Origin: JAHBXE01 sp044222195
GTDB lineage: Bacteria; Planctomycetota; Phycisphaerae; Phycisphaerales; UBA1924
Assembly: GCA_044222195.1 (NCBI GenBank)
Contig: JBGANS010000015.1
Span: 49,615-113,614, forward strand
DNA: 64,000 nt
Direction: 5' to 3'
In this document: positions 42,665 through 51,194 of the stretch, one piece after another
Numbering within the stretch: position 1 is the stretch's first letter
Layout of the letters: each line of letters opens with the position of its first letter
The notes under the pieces: generated by a model
The model's input: only the letters and a program-made list of their open reading frames with translations
Databases searched by the model: none
What the model was told of the DNA's origin: nothing
Made by a program: the position numbers and the translations under genes

Positions 42665-42866
42665 AACCTACGAACGCGCTGCGAACATTGCATGAGGAAG
42701 TGCTCAGACGGAAACTGAGGGTATATCCCCGCTGGAAACTGGGTAAGCGACTCGTTAGAGTGAAACCGTTCAGCAGGCAGGTCGAACGCTTTTCTGACAG
42801 ATCGCGGCCGAGTGTGGCTCGAGGCGCACGAAGGCCGTTACGAACCTCCTCTCTCCTCCTCGTGTT
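42665..42866 (+). ncRNA. Candidate small RNA or long 3' UTR with anti-Shine-Dalgarno tract
   Basis: About 200 gene-free bases run from the response-regulator stop into a strong terminator. CTCAG at 42703-42707 can pair with CTGAG at 42715-42719. A pyrimidine tract CCTCCTCTCTCCTCCTCG spans 42845-42862, just before the terminator stem. Such CCUCC-rich, unpaired tracts next to a terminator are typical of small RNAs that bind ribosome sites. No convincing promoter of its own was found, so processing from the regulator mRNA is an alternative. Confidence 0.35.
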
Positions 42867-42910
42867 GGCCGGTAGGCTTGCAAAAGCCTTCCGGCCATTT
42901 TCTTTTTTTG
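42867..42910 (+). terminator. Strong rho-independent terminator
   Basis: GGCCGG-T-AGGCTT pairs with AAGCCT-T-CCGGCC around GCAA (one T-T mismatch), then ATTTTCTTTTTTTG. It closes the transcript of the response regulator or of the small-RNA candidate, 30 bases before the convergent nuclease stop. Confidence 0.9.
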
Positions 42911-42941
42911 TTGTTTCTGCGAGGGGAGGGCGAGCGGCGTG

Positions 42942-43985
42942 TTACTTGGGCGCCGGCTCGGGCGTGCGTGTCCGGTTTGAACGAAGGTCGTTGAAACGGA
43001 CATAGCTTGAAACCTCGGAGTCTGTCGGCTTGGCGGCGGTCCAGGCGGCGGCGTAGAGGGCCGAAAGCGTCTCGCCGGCATCGCGGAAGCGCTCGCTGAT
43101 GAACTCCTTGCCGGGTTCCTTGGCGAGCGAGCCGTCCTTCTGCATCTGGTAGAGCGGTTCGACCTTGCTGAAGGAGCGCTTGAGGTAGGCGACGACATCG
43201 TCCCACGGGTCGGCGGGGTTGATGCGGCGGTCGTACTTCATGGTCGGCCGGAGCGAGTCGAAGTCGAGCTTGTGCAGTTCGACGACCTTGCCGTCGATGT
43301 AGGAGTGGAAGCCGTTGTCGGTGGTGTAGCCGTTTGGATTGTCGCCGACCCAGCCGTGGTGGTGGCGCGTGGTGTGGAGCGGCTGCGCGGTGTCGCCGAC
43401 GAAGTGAGCGAGCACACCCATGTGATGGATGACGTTCTCGCGTTCCTGTTTCAGCGCGGCGGCGCGGCCGGGGCGACCCTGCGGATCGGATTCGTCCAGC
43501 GCTTCGAGGATGCGGACGGTATTGAAACTGGACTGCAGGAGAGCGAACTGCTGGTCGATGCCGTGGAGAAGGAAGCCGGGCCATTCCTTGGCGCGCTCGG
43601 GGTCCTTGTGCGGGTCGTAGGGCGGGAACTTCTTGGGGTTCTCGAGCTTGGCGGCGATCATGGTCCGGAGGTATTCATTGCGGAGCCTGGGGATGTTGTC
43701 GAGCGTAAGGCCGAAGGGTTCGAGGTCTTCGACGTCGAGGTAGTGCTCGGGGTTGAGTTCATGGCCGATGACGAGCCGCTTGGTGCCGCGCCAGCGATCG
43801 GGCTCGCAGGCCTGTTCGGCGATACGCGCGATGGTGTCCTGCTCGCGGAGCCAGGACGGCATGTCCTGCGGGAGGCCGTCGACGGCGAGGCGGGCGATGG
43901 TGCGGTGGCCGTGGGCGTTCCAGGCGAAGGCGGGCGCGGCGGCGATGAAGCACACAATGGCGGGGATGGGATGAAGATGCCGCAT
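42942..43985 (-). CDS. S1/P1-type zinc nuclease, secreted
   Basis: A 347-residue protein with a signal peptide ending AFA, so the mature chain begins WNAHGHRTIARLA. In S1/P1 nucleases and related phospholipase C-like enzymes, the N-terminal Trp amine and backbone bind the active-site zinc cluster. Further ligand segments are HYLDVED, GFLLHGIDQQ and HMGVLAHFVGDTAQPLHTTRHHHG with its closely spaced His and Asp residues. The enzyme would cleave single-stranded nucleic acids or 3'-nucleotides outside the cytoplasm, perhaps for phosphate or nucleoside scavenging. The phospholipase branch is less likely but not excluded. Confidence 0.82.
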   Translation of the reverse strand: MRHLHPIPAIVCFIAAAPAFAWNAHGHRTIARLAVDGLPQDMPSWLREQDTIARIAEQACEPDRWRGTKRLVIGHELNPEHYLDVEDLEPFGLTLDNIPRLRNEYLRTMIAAKLENPKKFPPYDPHKDPERAKEWPGFLLHGIDQQFALLQSSFNTVRILEALDESDPQGRPGRAAALKQERENVIHHMGVLAHFVGDTAQPLHTTRHHHGWVGDNPNGYTTDNGFHSYIDGKVVELHKLDFDSLRPTMKYDRRINPADPWDDVVAYLKRSFSKVEPLYQMQKDGSLAKEPGKEFISERFRDAGETLSALYAAAWTAAKPTDSEVSSYVRFNDLRSNRTRTPEPAPK

Positions 43986-44043
43986 GAGGGGCTCCCTGGC
44001 GCCTCACGTTGAGCGATCGGAGGCGGCAGCAAGGGTACGGCGG

Positions 44044-45207
44044 CTATGGGTTGAAGAGGGAGAGTTGGGGTGGTGGCGGGGGAGTTCTGGGCGTGAGGGG
44101 CGGGACCTGCTGGTCAAGGCGGTAGCGGCGGCGGAAGAGATTGAAGGTTTCGTGAATCTGTCGCGCGCGGGCTCCGGTGCCACGCTGGCGCTCGAAGAAG
44201 CGGCCGTTGTAGAGCTCGCCGTCTCGGGACTCGCGGATGAAGGACTCAACCTTGGCGGCGCGGTCGGGGAAGTGGCGCTGGAGCCAATCGAGGAAGAGGT
44301 CCTTGATCTGGTGGGGGAGGCGCAGCAGGACGTAGCCGGCGCGGCGGGCGCCGGCGTCGGCGGCGGCCTTGAGAACGGCGGGGACTTCGTGGTCGTTGAG
44401 GGCGGGGATGATGGGGGCCATCATGACTGAGACGGGAATGCCGATGGATGCGAGTTTCGCCACAGCGTCGAGACGAGCGGTGGGGCTGCTGGCGCGGGGC
44501 TCCATGACGGCGGCGAGCGAGTGATCGAGCGTGGTGATGCTGAGCGCGGCGTGAACGAGGTTGTGTGAGTGGAGTTCCTGGAGGAGATCGAGATCGCGGA
44601 GAATGAGGCGGTTCTTGGTGATCAGTGTGACGGGTTGACGCGTTTCGAGGAAGACCTTCAGGCAGGAGCGGGTGATTTCGAGCTTGGATTCGACGGGCTG
44701 GTAGGGGTCGGTGACGCCCGAGAGCATGATGGGTTCGCCGCACCATTGTGGCGATTCGATCCAGCGGCGGAGCAGGGCCGGCGCGTCGTGCTTGGCAATG
44801 ATGCGCGTCTCGAAGTCGAGGCCGGAGGAGAGGCCGAGGTATTCGTGCGTGGGGCGGGCGTAGCAATAGATGCAGCCGTGTTCGCAGCCACGGTACGGAT
44901 TGAGCGTCCAGTGGAGATTGAGGTCGGGGCTGTCCACGCGGTTGATGATGGACCTGGTGTCGTCCTGGCCGATGCGCGTGGAAACTTGGACGCCGGCGGG
45001 GTGCGCGGCGGACACTTCGTCGAGGTGTTCGCCAAGAATGTGGAGGCGGACCGATTCGAATCGGTTGCCCGGATTCAGGCCGGCGCCGCGGCCGCGGACG
45101 GGACCGTTTGGAAGGCCGTCTCTGAGTTCGGGGCCACCTGACATACACCAAACGTAGTCGGTGTGCCGGTCGGAATCAACGAGCGAGACATCAGCACCAC
45201 CGCTCAT
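44044..45207 (-). CDS. PA0069 family radical SAM protein (SplB-like)
   Basis: A 387-residue radical SAM enzyme. The cluster motif is GCEHGCIYCYARPTHEYLGL (CxxxCxxC), preceded by INRVDSPDLNLHWTLNPYRG and followed by FETRIIAKHDAPALLRRWIE, IMLSGVTDPYQPVE and VTLITKNRLILRDLDLLQEL. The PA0069 family has no proven reaction; it resembles spore photoproduct lyase by sequence, and a DNA or RNA repair or modification role is often guessed. The C-terminus ends in a Pro-rich tail and SLFNP. The ATG at 45207 overlaps the upstream stop (ATGA); an internal Met 21 codons later is a second option. Confidence 0.86.
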   Translation of the reverse strand: MSGGADVSLVDSDRHTDYVWCMSGGPELRDGLPNGPVRGRGAGLNPGNRFESVRLHILGEHLDEVSAAHPAGVQVSTRIGQDDTRSIINRVDSPDLNLHWTLNPYRGCEHGCIYCYARPTHEYLGLSSGLDFETRIIAKHDAPALLRRWIESPQWCGEPIMLSGVTDPYQPVESKLEITRSCLKVFLETRQPVTLITKNRLILRDLDLLQELHSHNLVHAALSITTLDHSLAAVMEPRASSPTARLDAVAKLASIGIPVSVMMAPIIPALNDHEVPAVLKAAADAGARRAGYVLLRLPHQIKDLFLDWLQRHFPDRAAKVESFIRESRDGELYNGRFFERQRGTGARARQIHETFNLFRRRYRLDQQVPPLTPRTPPPPPQLSLFNP

Positions 45208-46064
45208 TTATCCGGCTTGGGGGCGGACGGAACAGGGTCGGCGGGGGCGGGTTCTTCCTTGGAGGGTGGCGAGGTGGGGTCGGGTTTGCCGGAGACGTCG
45301 GCCGCGGGCAGGACTTCGACTTCGAGATGGAAGTGATTGGGCTCGAAGAAGCCGCCCGGGTTGGTTCGCTGGTATGGGTCTTTGGTGTGGCGAAGGAGTG
45401 CGTAGGGAAAGGTGGCCTTGATGGTGAGCGAGCCGTCGGCTTCGACGCTGGCCTCCACGCGTCCGTGGTCGGCGCCTTGGCCGTCGAGGCAGCCGGGGCG
45501 GACGCTGCCGCCGGATGCTTTTTCGATGATGGGGTCCTTGGGATCGACGGTGTTGAAGAGATTTCGGGCGTCGCCTGAGAGGCCGCAGGCTTTGAGGTCA
45601 TCCATCATGTAGCGGAGGTGCATCATCGCGGATTCGTGGCGAGGGGACGCAGGGTGGTTCATGAACACGTGATCGAGCGTGATGGTGATGGAGGCGTTGT
45701 CGGCGATGTTGGCGAAGAGAGGTTGCTTGGCGTCCTGCTTGTAGAGGCCCACAAGAAGGACCGCGCCTTTGGGGCTTGCGAGGCCCTTGTTGAGGCGCGT
45801 GCCGCCGAGGCCGGCGTAAGCATCGAGGTTGGGAGCGAGGGGACTTTTCTGGGCACTGGATTGGTAGAGCCGTTCGCCGGTGTACTGGGCGGTCTTGCCG
45901 TCGCGCGTGGGCCAGCTCACGGAGATGCGGGCGGGGCGGGAGTCGTCGGCGAGCAGGATCTGGGCGTGGGTGGGGTCCGGACTCAGGACAGCGAGAAGTC
46001 CCCAGATTGCCAAGAACGGGCGGATGACGCGACGGCCAGAAGTATGGGCAATTCCCTGGGTCAT
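45204..46064 (-). CDS. Secreted protein of unknown function
   Basis: A 286-residue protein with a signal sequence (VIRPFLAIWGLLAVLSPDPT then HAQILLADDSRPARISVSWP). The mature part has TAQYTGERLYQSS, LVGLYKQDAKQPLFANIADN, MHLRYMMDDLKACGLSGDAR, GGFFEPNHFHLEVEVLPAAD and a Pro/Lys-rich tail. No family was recognised. The ITITLDHVFMN and FHLEVEV strands suggest a beta-sandwich. It is upstream of, and overlapping by 4 bases with, the radical SAM gene, but a functional link is not evident. The start at 46064 places a plausible signal peptide near the N-terminus; GAGAAAC precedes it. Confidence 0.65.
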   Translation of the reverse strand: MTQGIAHTSGRRVIRPFLAIWGLLAVLSPDPTHAQILLADDSRPARISVSWPTRDGKTAQYTGERLYQSSAQKSPLAPNLDAYAGLGGTRLNKGLASPKGAVLLVGLYKQDAKQPLFANIADNASITITLDHVFMNHPASPRHESAMMHLRYMMDDLKACGLSGDARNLFNTVDPKDPIIEKASGGSVRPGCLDGQGADHGRVEASVEADGSLTIKATFPYALLRHTKDPYQRTNPGGFFEPNHFHLEVEVLPAADVSGKPDPTSPPSKEEPAPADPVPSAPKPDK

Positions 46065-46254
46065 GGGCGGTTTCTCGCGATCGCAACAGGATTGGGGCGG
46101 CCTGCGAATATCGGACACCACGCCGCTGTCACCAGATGCGGAGATTTGATGGAAGCGGATTCGAGGGCGGTGGTAATCTGTATTCCAGACGGTATGCTCG
46201 GGAATCAGTCGGACCCCGTTTCAGACCTTTTTCAGAGTGTCAGGAGACTAGCGG

Positions 46255-48621
46255 ATGCAGCATTCGAATCTTCGGGGCCGCCCATGGGCGTGCCGGGCTG
46301 TCATTGGAGCGGCGGGCCTGGCGGCGGTCGCCGGGATGGCGTTCCCGGCATCGGCGGACGACGACGACAAGAAGCTGCTGGACAAGAAGCCGGCGATGCG
46401 AGGGCGGATCACGATTCCTGATCCGTGGAAGACGGAGTCGCACCGGGGTCAGACCGGCGAGTTTTCTGGTGATGCGACGTTCCCATCGAAGAACGTGAAC
46501 CTGAAAGCATGGCTGCCGCTGAACTCGTTCAGCGGGTTTACGAGCGGGGACAGCGGGGCGGACTGCTGGGGATATACCTCTCCGTCGGGGCGTGAATACG
46601 CCCTGATGGGTCTGAGCTGGGGCAACGGGATCGTCGAGGTGACCAACCCGAGCGCGCCGGTGATCGTGACCGTAATCCCGGGCGGCGTGGACAGCCTGTG
46701 GCGGGACATCACGGTGATCGGGACGTACGCGTACGCGGTGAGCGACTCGGTCGGCGTGGGTATCCAGGTGCTGAACCTGGCGAACATTGACTCGGGGTCG
46801 GTGACGCTGGTGCGGAACTACGCGCAGGGCGGGCACTCGACGACGCACACGTTGATCAACAACCCGCAGTCCGGGTTCATGTACGCGTGCGGCGGGAATG
46901 CGTCGGGCGGTCGGGCGATACCGGTTTCCACAACCAATCCCACATTCCCGACGTTTACGGGAGTGGCTTCTCCCACGAACTACGTTCACGAGGCTATGGC
47001 GCTGAACTACACGACGGGCCCCTATGCCGGGAAAGAAGTCGTGTTCCTGTTCACCGGCAACGCGGGCATGGAGATCGTGGATTGGACAAACAAGAGCGCG
47101 CCCTCGACGTTCTTTGAGGGCTCGTACCCGGGCGAACGCTACGGGCACCAGGGGTGGATCACCGAGGACAAGAAGTACCTGTACCTGAACGACGAGCTGG
47201 ATGGGCCGACGGCGGGGAACGTGCCGCGGTTCCTGACGCGCGTGTTCGACGTTTCGAACCTTTCGATGCCGCGGCTGGTGTCGACGATCACCAACGGGCT
47301 TCCGTCGGTTGACCACAATGAATACGTGAAGGGCCGGTACCTGTATCAGTCAAACTACACAACGGGCCTGCGGATCTGGGACCTGACCAAGCCGCTGCGG
47401 CCGTACGAGGTGGCGTTCATCGATTCGCGGCCGGGCGATGACGGAACGGGCTATAACGGCGCGTGGGGGAACTATCCGTTCTTCAACAGCGGCACTCTGC
47501 TGGTGAGCGACCTCGAGAGCGGGCTTCTGGTCGCGAAGATGTCGATCCTGGAGTTTGACAACACGATCACGTATCCGACGACGGTGGCGCCGGGTGTTGC
47601 TACGCCGGTGAGCGTGAAGCTGTCGGGGTATGACGGCGCGGCGGTGGGTTCGGTCAACCTGCGGGTCAGTGTGAACGGCGGCGCGTTCGCGTCGTATGTC
47701 ATGAACGGCATCGGCGGGGGTGTGTACCAGGGGGCGATTCCGGCGACGGCCGGCTTTGATCGGGTGAAGTACTACTTCGAAGCACTGACCAATGAGGGTG
47801 TGCCGCGGACCTTCCGCTGGCCGCTGGATGCGGCCAACGGCGAAGTGTTCACGGCGTATTCGCAGACCGGGGAGCAGGTGATGTTCTCCGACAACTTCGA
47901 GACGAGTTTGGGCTGGAACGTGATTTCGGTGGCGAACAACGGGACGCCGACGGGGGCCTGGACGAGGGCGACACCTTTGGCGGTGGGGGGCCCGGGCGCG
48001 GTGATCGGGGATGCGGACGGTTCGGGCCAGTGCTTTGTCACGGGGAACACGCTGGATGTGGACGTTGACTTTGGATCGACGATCCTGACGTCGCCGACGT
48101 TCGATCTATCGCAGGCGCCGGAGGCGCGCATCAGCTATTCGCGCTGGCTGCTTTCCATCACGGGGACAACGGATGTCCTGTCCACGGAAATCTCGACCAA
48201 CGACGGGAACAGCTGGTTCCCGGTCCAGCAGGTCGGGCCGGTGACAGGCGGGTGGGAGCGGGTGACGTTCCGCGTGGCCGACTACATCGCACCGTCGGCG
48301 CACGTCAAGGTGCGGTTTGTGATCAGCGATGCACCCCGGGCGAACAACGCTCCTCCTCCGGACTGGGTCGATGACTCGATTACGGAGGGCGGGATCGACG
48401 CGGTGCTGGTGGTCAACCCGATCGTGAGCATCGCGTGTTACGCGAACTGCGACAACAGCACTTCGTCGCCGGTGCTCACGGCCAACGACTTCCAGTGTTT
48501 CCTGGATTCCTTCGCCAACGGCGCGAGCTACGCCAACTGCGATGCGAGCACCGGGGCGCCGACGCTGACGGCCAACGACTTCCAGTGCTTCTTGAACAAG
48601 TTCGCGACGGGCTGTCCGTAG
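46255..48621 (+). CDS. Choice-of-anchor B family protein with GC-type dockerin repeats
   Basis: A 788-residue exported protein. After a signal region (AVIGAAGLAAVAGMAFPASA) comes the choice-of-anchor B beta-propeller-like domain with WGYTSPSGREYALMGLSWGN, GGVDSLWRDITVIGTYAYAV, GGHSTTHTLINNPQSGFMYA, GHQGWITEDKKYLYLNDELD and YLYQSNYTTGLRIWDLTKPL. A beta-sandwich pair follows (about 430-710; NFETSLGWNVIS). The end has two near-identical YANCD-S-x-P-LTANDFQCFL repeats, the GC-type dockerin seen in planctomycetes. It is probably a surface or secreted protein docked to a partner by the repeats. RBS: GGAG about 12 bases upstream of the ATG. Confidence 0.85.
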   Translation: MQHSNLRGRPWACRAVIGAAGLAAVAGMAFPASADDDDKKLLDKKPAMRGRITIPDPWKTESHRGQTGEFSGDATFPSKNVNLKAWLPLNSFSGFTSGDSGADCWGYTSPSGREYALMGLSWGNGIVEVTNPSAPVIVTVIPGGVDSLWRDITVIGTYAYAVSDSVGVGIQVLNLANIDSGSVTLVRNYAQGGHSTTHTLINNPQSGFMYACGGNASGGRAIPVSTTNPTFPTFTGVASPTNYVHEAMALNYTTGPYAGKEVVFLFTGNAGMEIVDWTNKSAPSTFFEGSYPGERYGHQGWITEDKKYLYLNDELDGPTAGNVPRFLTRVFDVSNLSMPRLVSTITNGLPSVDHNEYVKGRYLYQSNYTTGLRIWDLTKPLRPYEVAFIDSRPGDDGTGYNGAWGNYPFFNSGTLLVSDLESGLLVAKMSILEFDNTITYPTTVAPGVATPVSVKLSGYDGAAVGSVNLRVSVNGGAFASYVMNGIGGGVYQGAIPATAGFDRVKYYFEALTNEGVPRTFRWPLDAANGEVFTAYSQTGEQVMFSDNFETSLGWNVISVANNGTPTGAWTRATPLAVGGPGAVIGDADGSGQCFVTGNTLDVDVDFGSTILTSPTFDLSQAPEARISYSRWLLSITGTTDVLSTEISTNDGNSWFPVQQVGPVTGGWERVTFRVADYIAPSAHVKVRFVISDAPRANNAPPPDWVDDSITEGGIDAVLVVNPIVSIACYANCDNSTSSPVLTANDFQCFLDSFANGASYANCDASTGAPTLTANDFQCFLNKFATGCP

Positions 48622-49123
48622 ACGGCATAGCCGGGATGGACTAAGCGGGCAGCGGGTTCGCCGATGCGCCGCCGATCGTCTATTCACCGGCGCGGCCTGA
48701 AGGGATTGGCGCGCGAGCGATGAGGCCGGGCCTGTGGGTCGCTCGGGCAATCATGTGATTGCGCCGTGTGACGCGCTCACCTGGAGCACGCCCGAGCCGC
48801 CTCGCATTCTCACGTTCGAGAATGGTGCGAAAGGTCCGAGAGTTCTCGGTCGACGACCGGCCGAGCATCGGGACCCGTTGTGGCGTGCGCAGCGCGCGCG
48901 TGGCCAACGCCGGCCGCCGACGGAACGTGCCTTTGGCCAGGTGTGTGCAGGTCCACCCAGGGCCCGCCGAGAATCCGGCGGGGGAAGGGTTGGCTGAGTT
49001 GGCAAGAGATTCGCTCTATGACGGCTGCTCGCCATGATCGTTGTTTCAACAAGTATGGTGGACATCGACGGATGTGGAAACGTGGTGTATGTCATTTCCC
49101 GGGAGAGAGTTGAAAGGGCCAAG
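48622..49123. other. Gene-free interval
   Basis: About 500 bases between the dockerin protein and a PEP-CTERM-like gene. No coding frame with a plausible start and family was found on either strand. A small palindrome, CCGAGAGTTCTCGG (48836-48849), lies within it. Otherwise it is ordinary GC-rich spacer, presumably holding the promoter of the next gene. Confidence 0.5.
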
Positions 49124-49687
49124 ATGCGCAGGACTCTGGTTGTTTCGTGCCTGATGGTGGGTTCGCTGTCTTCGGGCGCGGTGGGCGACGTCGTGACGTT
49201 TGATGATCTCGGGGCGAGCCCGGGCGGCACGCTGATGCCTCCCAGCTACGGCGGGCTCGACTGGGGCAACAGCGCCTGGCACTTCATGACGTCGGCGAGC
49301 GGCAACAACTTTCTCGCGCTGTCAGCCCCGAGCACACTCGTGCGCTCGGAGTCGCTGACTGACTTCGTGTTCGAGGGGGCGGACTTCTGGAGCAGGCGCG
49401 GGCTGGACGGGAACGGGGACTTCTACTTCGTTCTCTACCTTGACGGGGCCACTGTGTACAACGGCCTGCTTGATCCGGACGGCCGGCAGCGTTTCGATGG
49501 CACGTCGCGGTTCTTCGTTCCGAACTACGCGGGCCTAGTGGACGCGTTCGCGATCGCATTTGACAACGACGATCACGATCACCTGGCGATGGACAACCTC
49601 CGCGTGAAGGGTGTTCCCACCCCCGGCGGCGTTACCCTTGGGATGGTGCTGGCGGTCGTGGGACTTCGGCGTCGGCGTTCGTCCTGA
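49124..49687 (+). CDS. Secreted protein with PEP-CTERM-like tail
   Basis: A 187-residue protein with signal peptide (MRRTLVVSCLMVGSLSSGAV then GDVVTFDD) and a compact beta-rich domain (DLGASPGGTLMPPSYGGLDW, SESLTDFVFEGADFWSRRGL, FYFVLYLDGATVYNG and LVDAFAIAFDNDDHDHLAMD). It ends VPTPGGVTLGMVLAVVGL then RRRRSS, a PEP-CTERM-like sorting tail. The role is unknown, perhaps surface or matrix. The ATG at 49124 is chosen: AAAGGGCC lies about 3 bases upstream and the signal peptide starts there, whereas a longer frame from 49034 has no support. Confidence 0.72.
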   Translation: MRRTLVVSCLMVGSLSSGAVGDVVTFDDLGASPGGTLMPPSYGGLDWGNSAWHFMTSASGNNFLALSAPSTLVRSESLTDFVFEGADFWSRRGLDGNGDFYFVLYLDGATVYNGLLDPDGRQRFDGTSRFFVPNYAGLVDAFAIAFDNDDHDHLAMDNLRVKGVPTPGGVTLGMVLAVVGLRRRRSS

Positions 49688-49706
49688 TGGCGCGGAGTGA
49701 ACGGTA

Positions 49707-50525
49707 TCAGTCGGCGAAGCGGATGGTGATGCTGCCGTTGCTGGTGCGGATGGAGGAATCCGGGCCGCCGGTGCCGATGCGCACGGTGGCCTGGGTCCGG
49801 CCGCTGCGGTCCACCGAGATCGGCGTGGAGACGGAGCGAGCTTCGGGGGCGCTGATGGAACCGTTGCTGGTCTTGGCGGAGATGGTACCCGCGAACGAAC
49901 TCGCGACCTGGAGCGTGACCGCGCCGTTTGAGGTCTCCACATTGACGGGGCCCGCCGAGCCGGATCCGAGGACGATCTTGACCGACCCGTTGGACGTTTC
50001 GGCCTTGACGGGGCCGGATGCGCCTTCGACCTCGATTCGGCCGTTGCTCGTGTCGGCGTCGATGCTGCCGCTGTGTCGTGAGATGGAGATCGATCCGTTG
50101 GAGGTCTTGACGATCGCAGCGCCCGAGGCGCCGGCGAGCTCGATCCGGCCGTTGTTCGACTTGAGAGTTGCGTTCTGAACGTCGGGCAGTGAAATGTCGA
50201 AGCCGCACCCTTCGTTGCTCTGCCAGGAGCCGCCGGGAGGAGTCGCGGCGATGACGAGCGCGCCGGCGGTGTCGCGGTTTGCGGTGATGGTGGTCGTGGC
50301 GAGGCGTTCGTCGCTGGTCATCCGCAGCGTGGCAACGACTTGCACCTGGCTACCTGAAGCAGTGTGTACGGTGATGTGCCCGTTGTGAGCGGTGACGATC
50401 AATGCCGAGCCGGCCATGTGGGGCACGGGAATAGTGGTGACCTGTTCCTTGGTTGCCAGAACGCACCCGCCGAGGGCGAGGCAGAGTCCGGAGGCCATCA
50501 CGGTGAGGGCGGTGCGGCGAATCAT
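49707..50525 (-). CDS. DUF4097 family beta-repeat lipoprotein
   Basis: A 272-residue protein with lipobox LALGGC at about 16-21. It then has a right-handed beta-helix-like series of near repeats built on TSNGS: VKTSNGSISIS, ADTSNGRIEVEGASG, AETSNGSVKIV, VETSNGAVTLQV, AKTSNGSISAPE and RTSNGSITIRF, spaced 20-25 residues apart. This matches DUF4097, an extracellular beta-helix family of unknown function often encoded near envelope stress regulators; here its neighbour is a secretion operon. AGGAG precedes the ATG. It is convergent with the gene at 49124-49687. Confidence 0.85.
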   Translation of the reverse strand: MIRRTALTVMASGLCLALGGCVLATKEQVTTIPVPHMAGSALIVTAHNGHITVHTASGSQVQVVATLRMTSDERLATTTITANRDTAGALVIAATPPGGSWQSNEGCGFDISLPDVQNATLKSNNGRIELAGASGAAIVKTSNGSISISRHSGSIDADTSNGRIEVEGASGPVKAETSNGSVKIVLGSGSAGPVNVETSNGAVTLQVASSFAGTISAKTSNGSISAPEARSVSTPISVDRSGRTQATVRIGTGGPDSSIRTSNGSITIRFAD

Positions 50526-50621
50526 GGGAGGAACTCCTGTGCGTGCGGGTACATGGTAGTTGGAATTTCGCGGTGCGAGTTTCAGGGCAAGGGGCCGCGG
50601 CCGACGGGGGCAGGCGCCACC

Positions 50622-51194
50622 TTACTTGGTTCTCGTGAGCAGCGTCCGGGCCCACGTCCGCCAGGGTTCGGTTTCGCCCTTGAAGGCGATCTCCTCGAGC
50701 ATGGTCATGGTGCTTTCGTCTGCCCGCCCGGACTTGACCGTGAGCCGCGCCATGGCCTGCACGGTCGGAATGTGGTCTTTGTAGACCTCGAGCGCGAAGG
50801 CGTAGGCGGTCAGGGCTTCATCGACGCGGCCGGCTTTCTCCATGGTGAGCGCGAGGTTCAGCCGCGGGTCTGGGTGACCGGGGAGCAACTTCGCGGCCCA
50901 CTGGAACTCCTGGGCGGCCTCGAAGAGGCGGCCTTTTTTCAGAAGAAGGACGCCGTAGTTGTTGTGGGCGGGGCCGTGGAAGATGTCCGCGGTGAGGGCC
51001 TCTTGAAGGAGCTTCTCGGCCTTCAGCACGTCGGCCTCGTTGACCGCCTGCTGCGTAAGGCGCTGTGCCTTGAGTGAATCGCGGGCGGATTCTCTCTGGG
51101 GGGCGTAGGGCCCGAGCGATCGCGTGCAGGCCGATGACATGAACGCGATGCAGGCGAAGAGCGCGATCCGGGAGTCGTGGCGGATGCGGCTCAT
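50622..51194 (-). CDS. TPR lipoprotein, possible pilotin of the secretin operon
   Basis: A 190-residue protein with a lipobox MSSAC at about 22, then a helical region (LKAQRLTQQAVNEADVLKAE) and tetratricopeptide repeats (AHNNYGVLLLKKGRLFEAAQ, DPRLNLALTMEKAGRVDEAL, TAYAFALEVYKDHIPTVQAM). TPR lipoproteins such as PilF/PilW help secretins insert and assemble in the outer membrane, which suits the last gene of a secretin operon; this is inference. The ATG overlaps the GspM-like stop (ATGA). A much longer upstream reading exists but runs through the GspM-like gene and is rejected. Confidence 0.72.
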   Translation of the reverse strand: MSRIRHDSRIALFACIAFMSSACTRSLGPYAPQRESARDSLKAQRLTQQAVNEADVLKAEKLLQEALTADIFHGPAHNNYGVLLLKKGRLFEAAQEFQWAAKLLPGHPDPRLNLALTMEKAGRVDEALTAYAFALEVYKDHIPTVQAMARLTVKSGRADESTMTMLEEIAFKGETEPWRTWARTLLTRTK

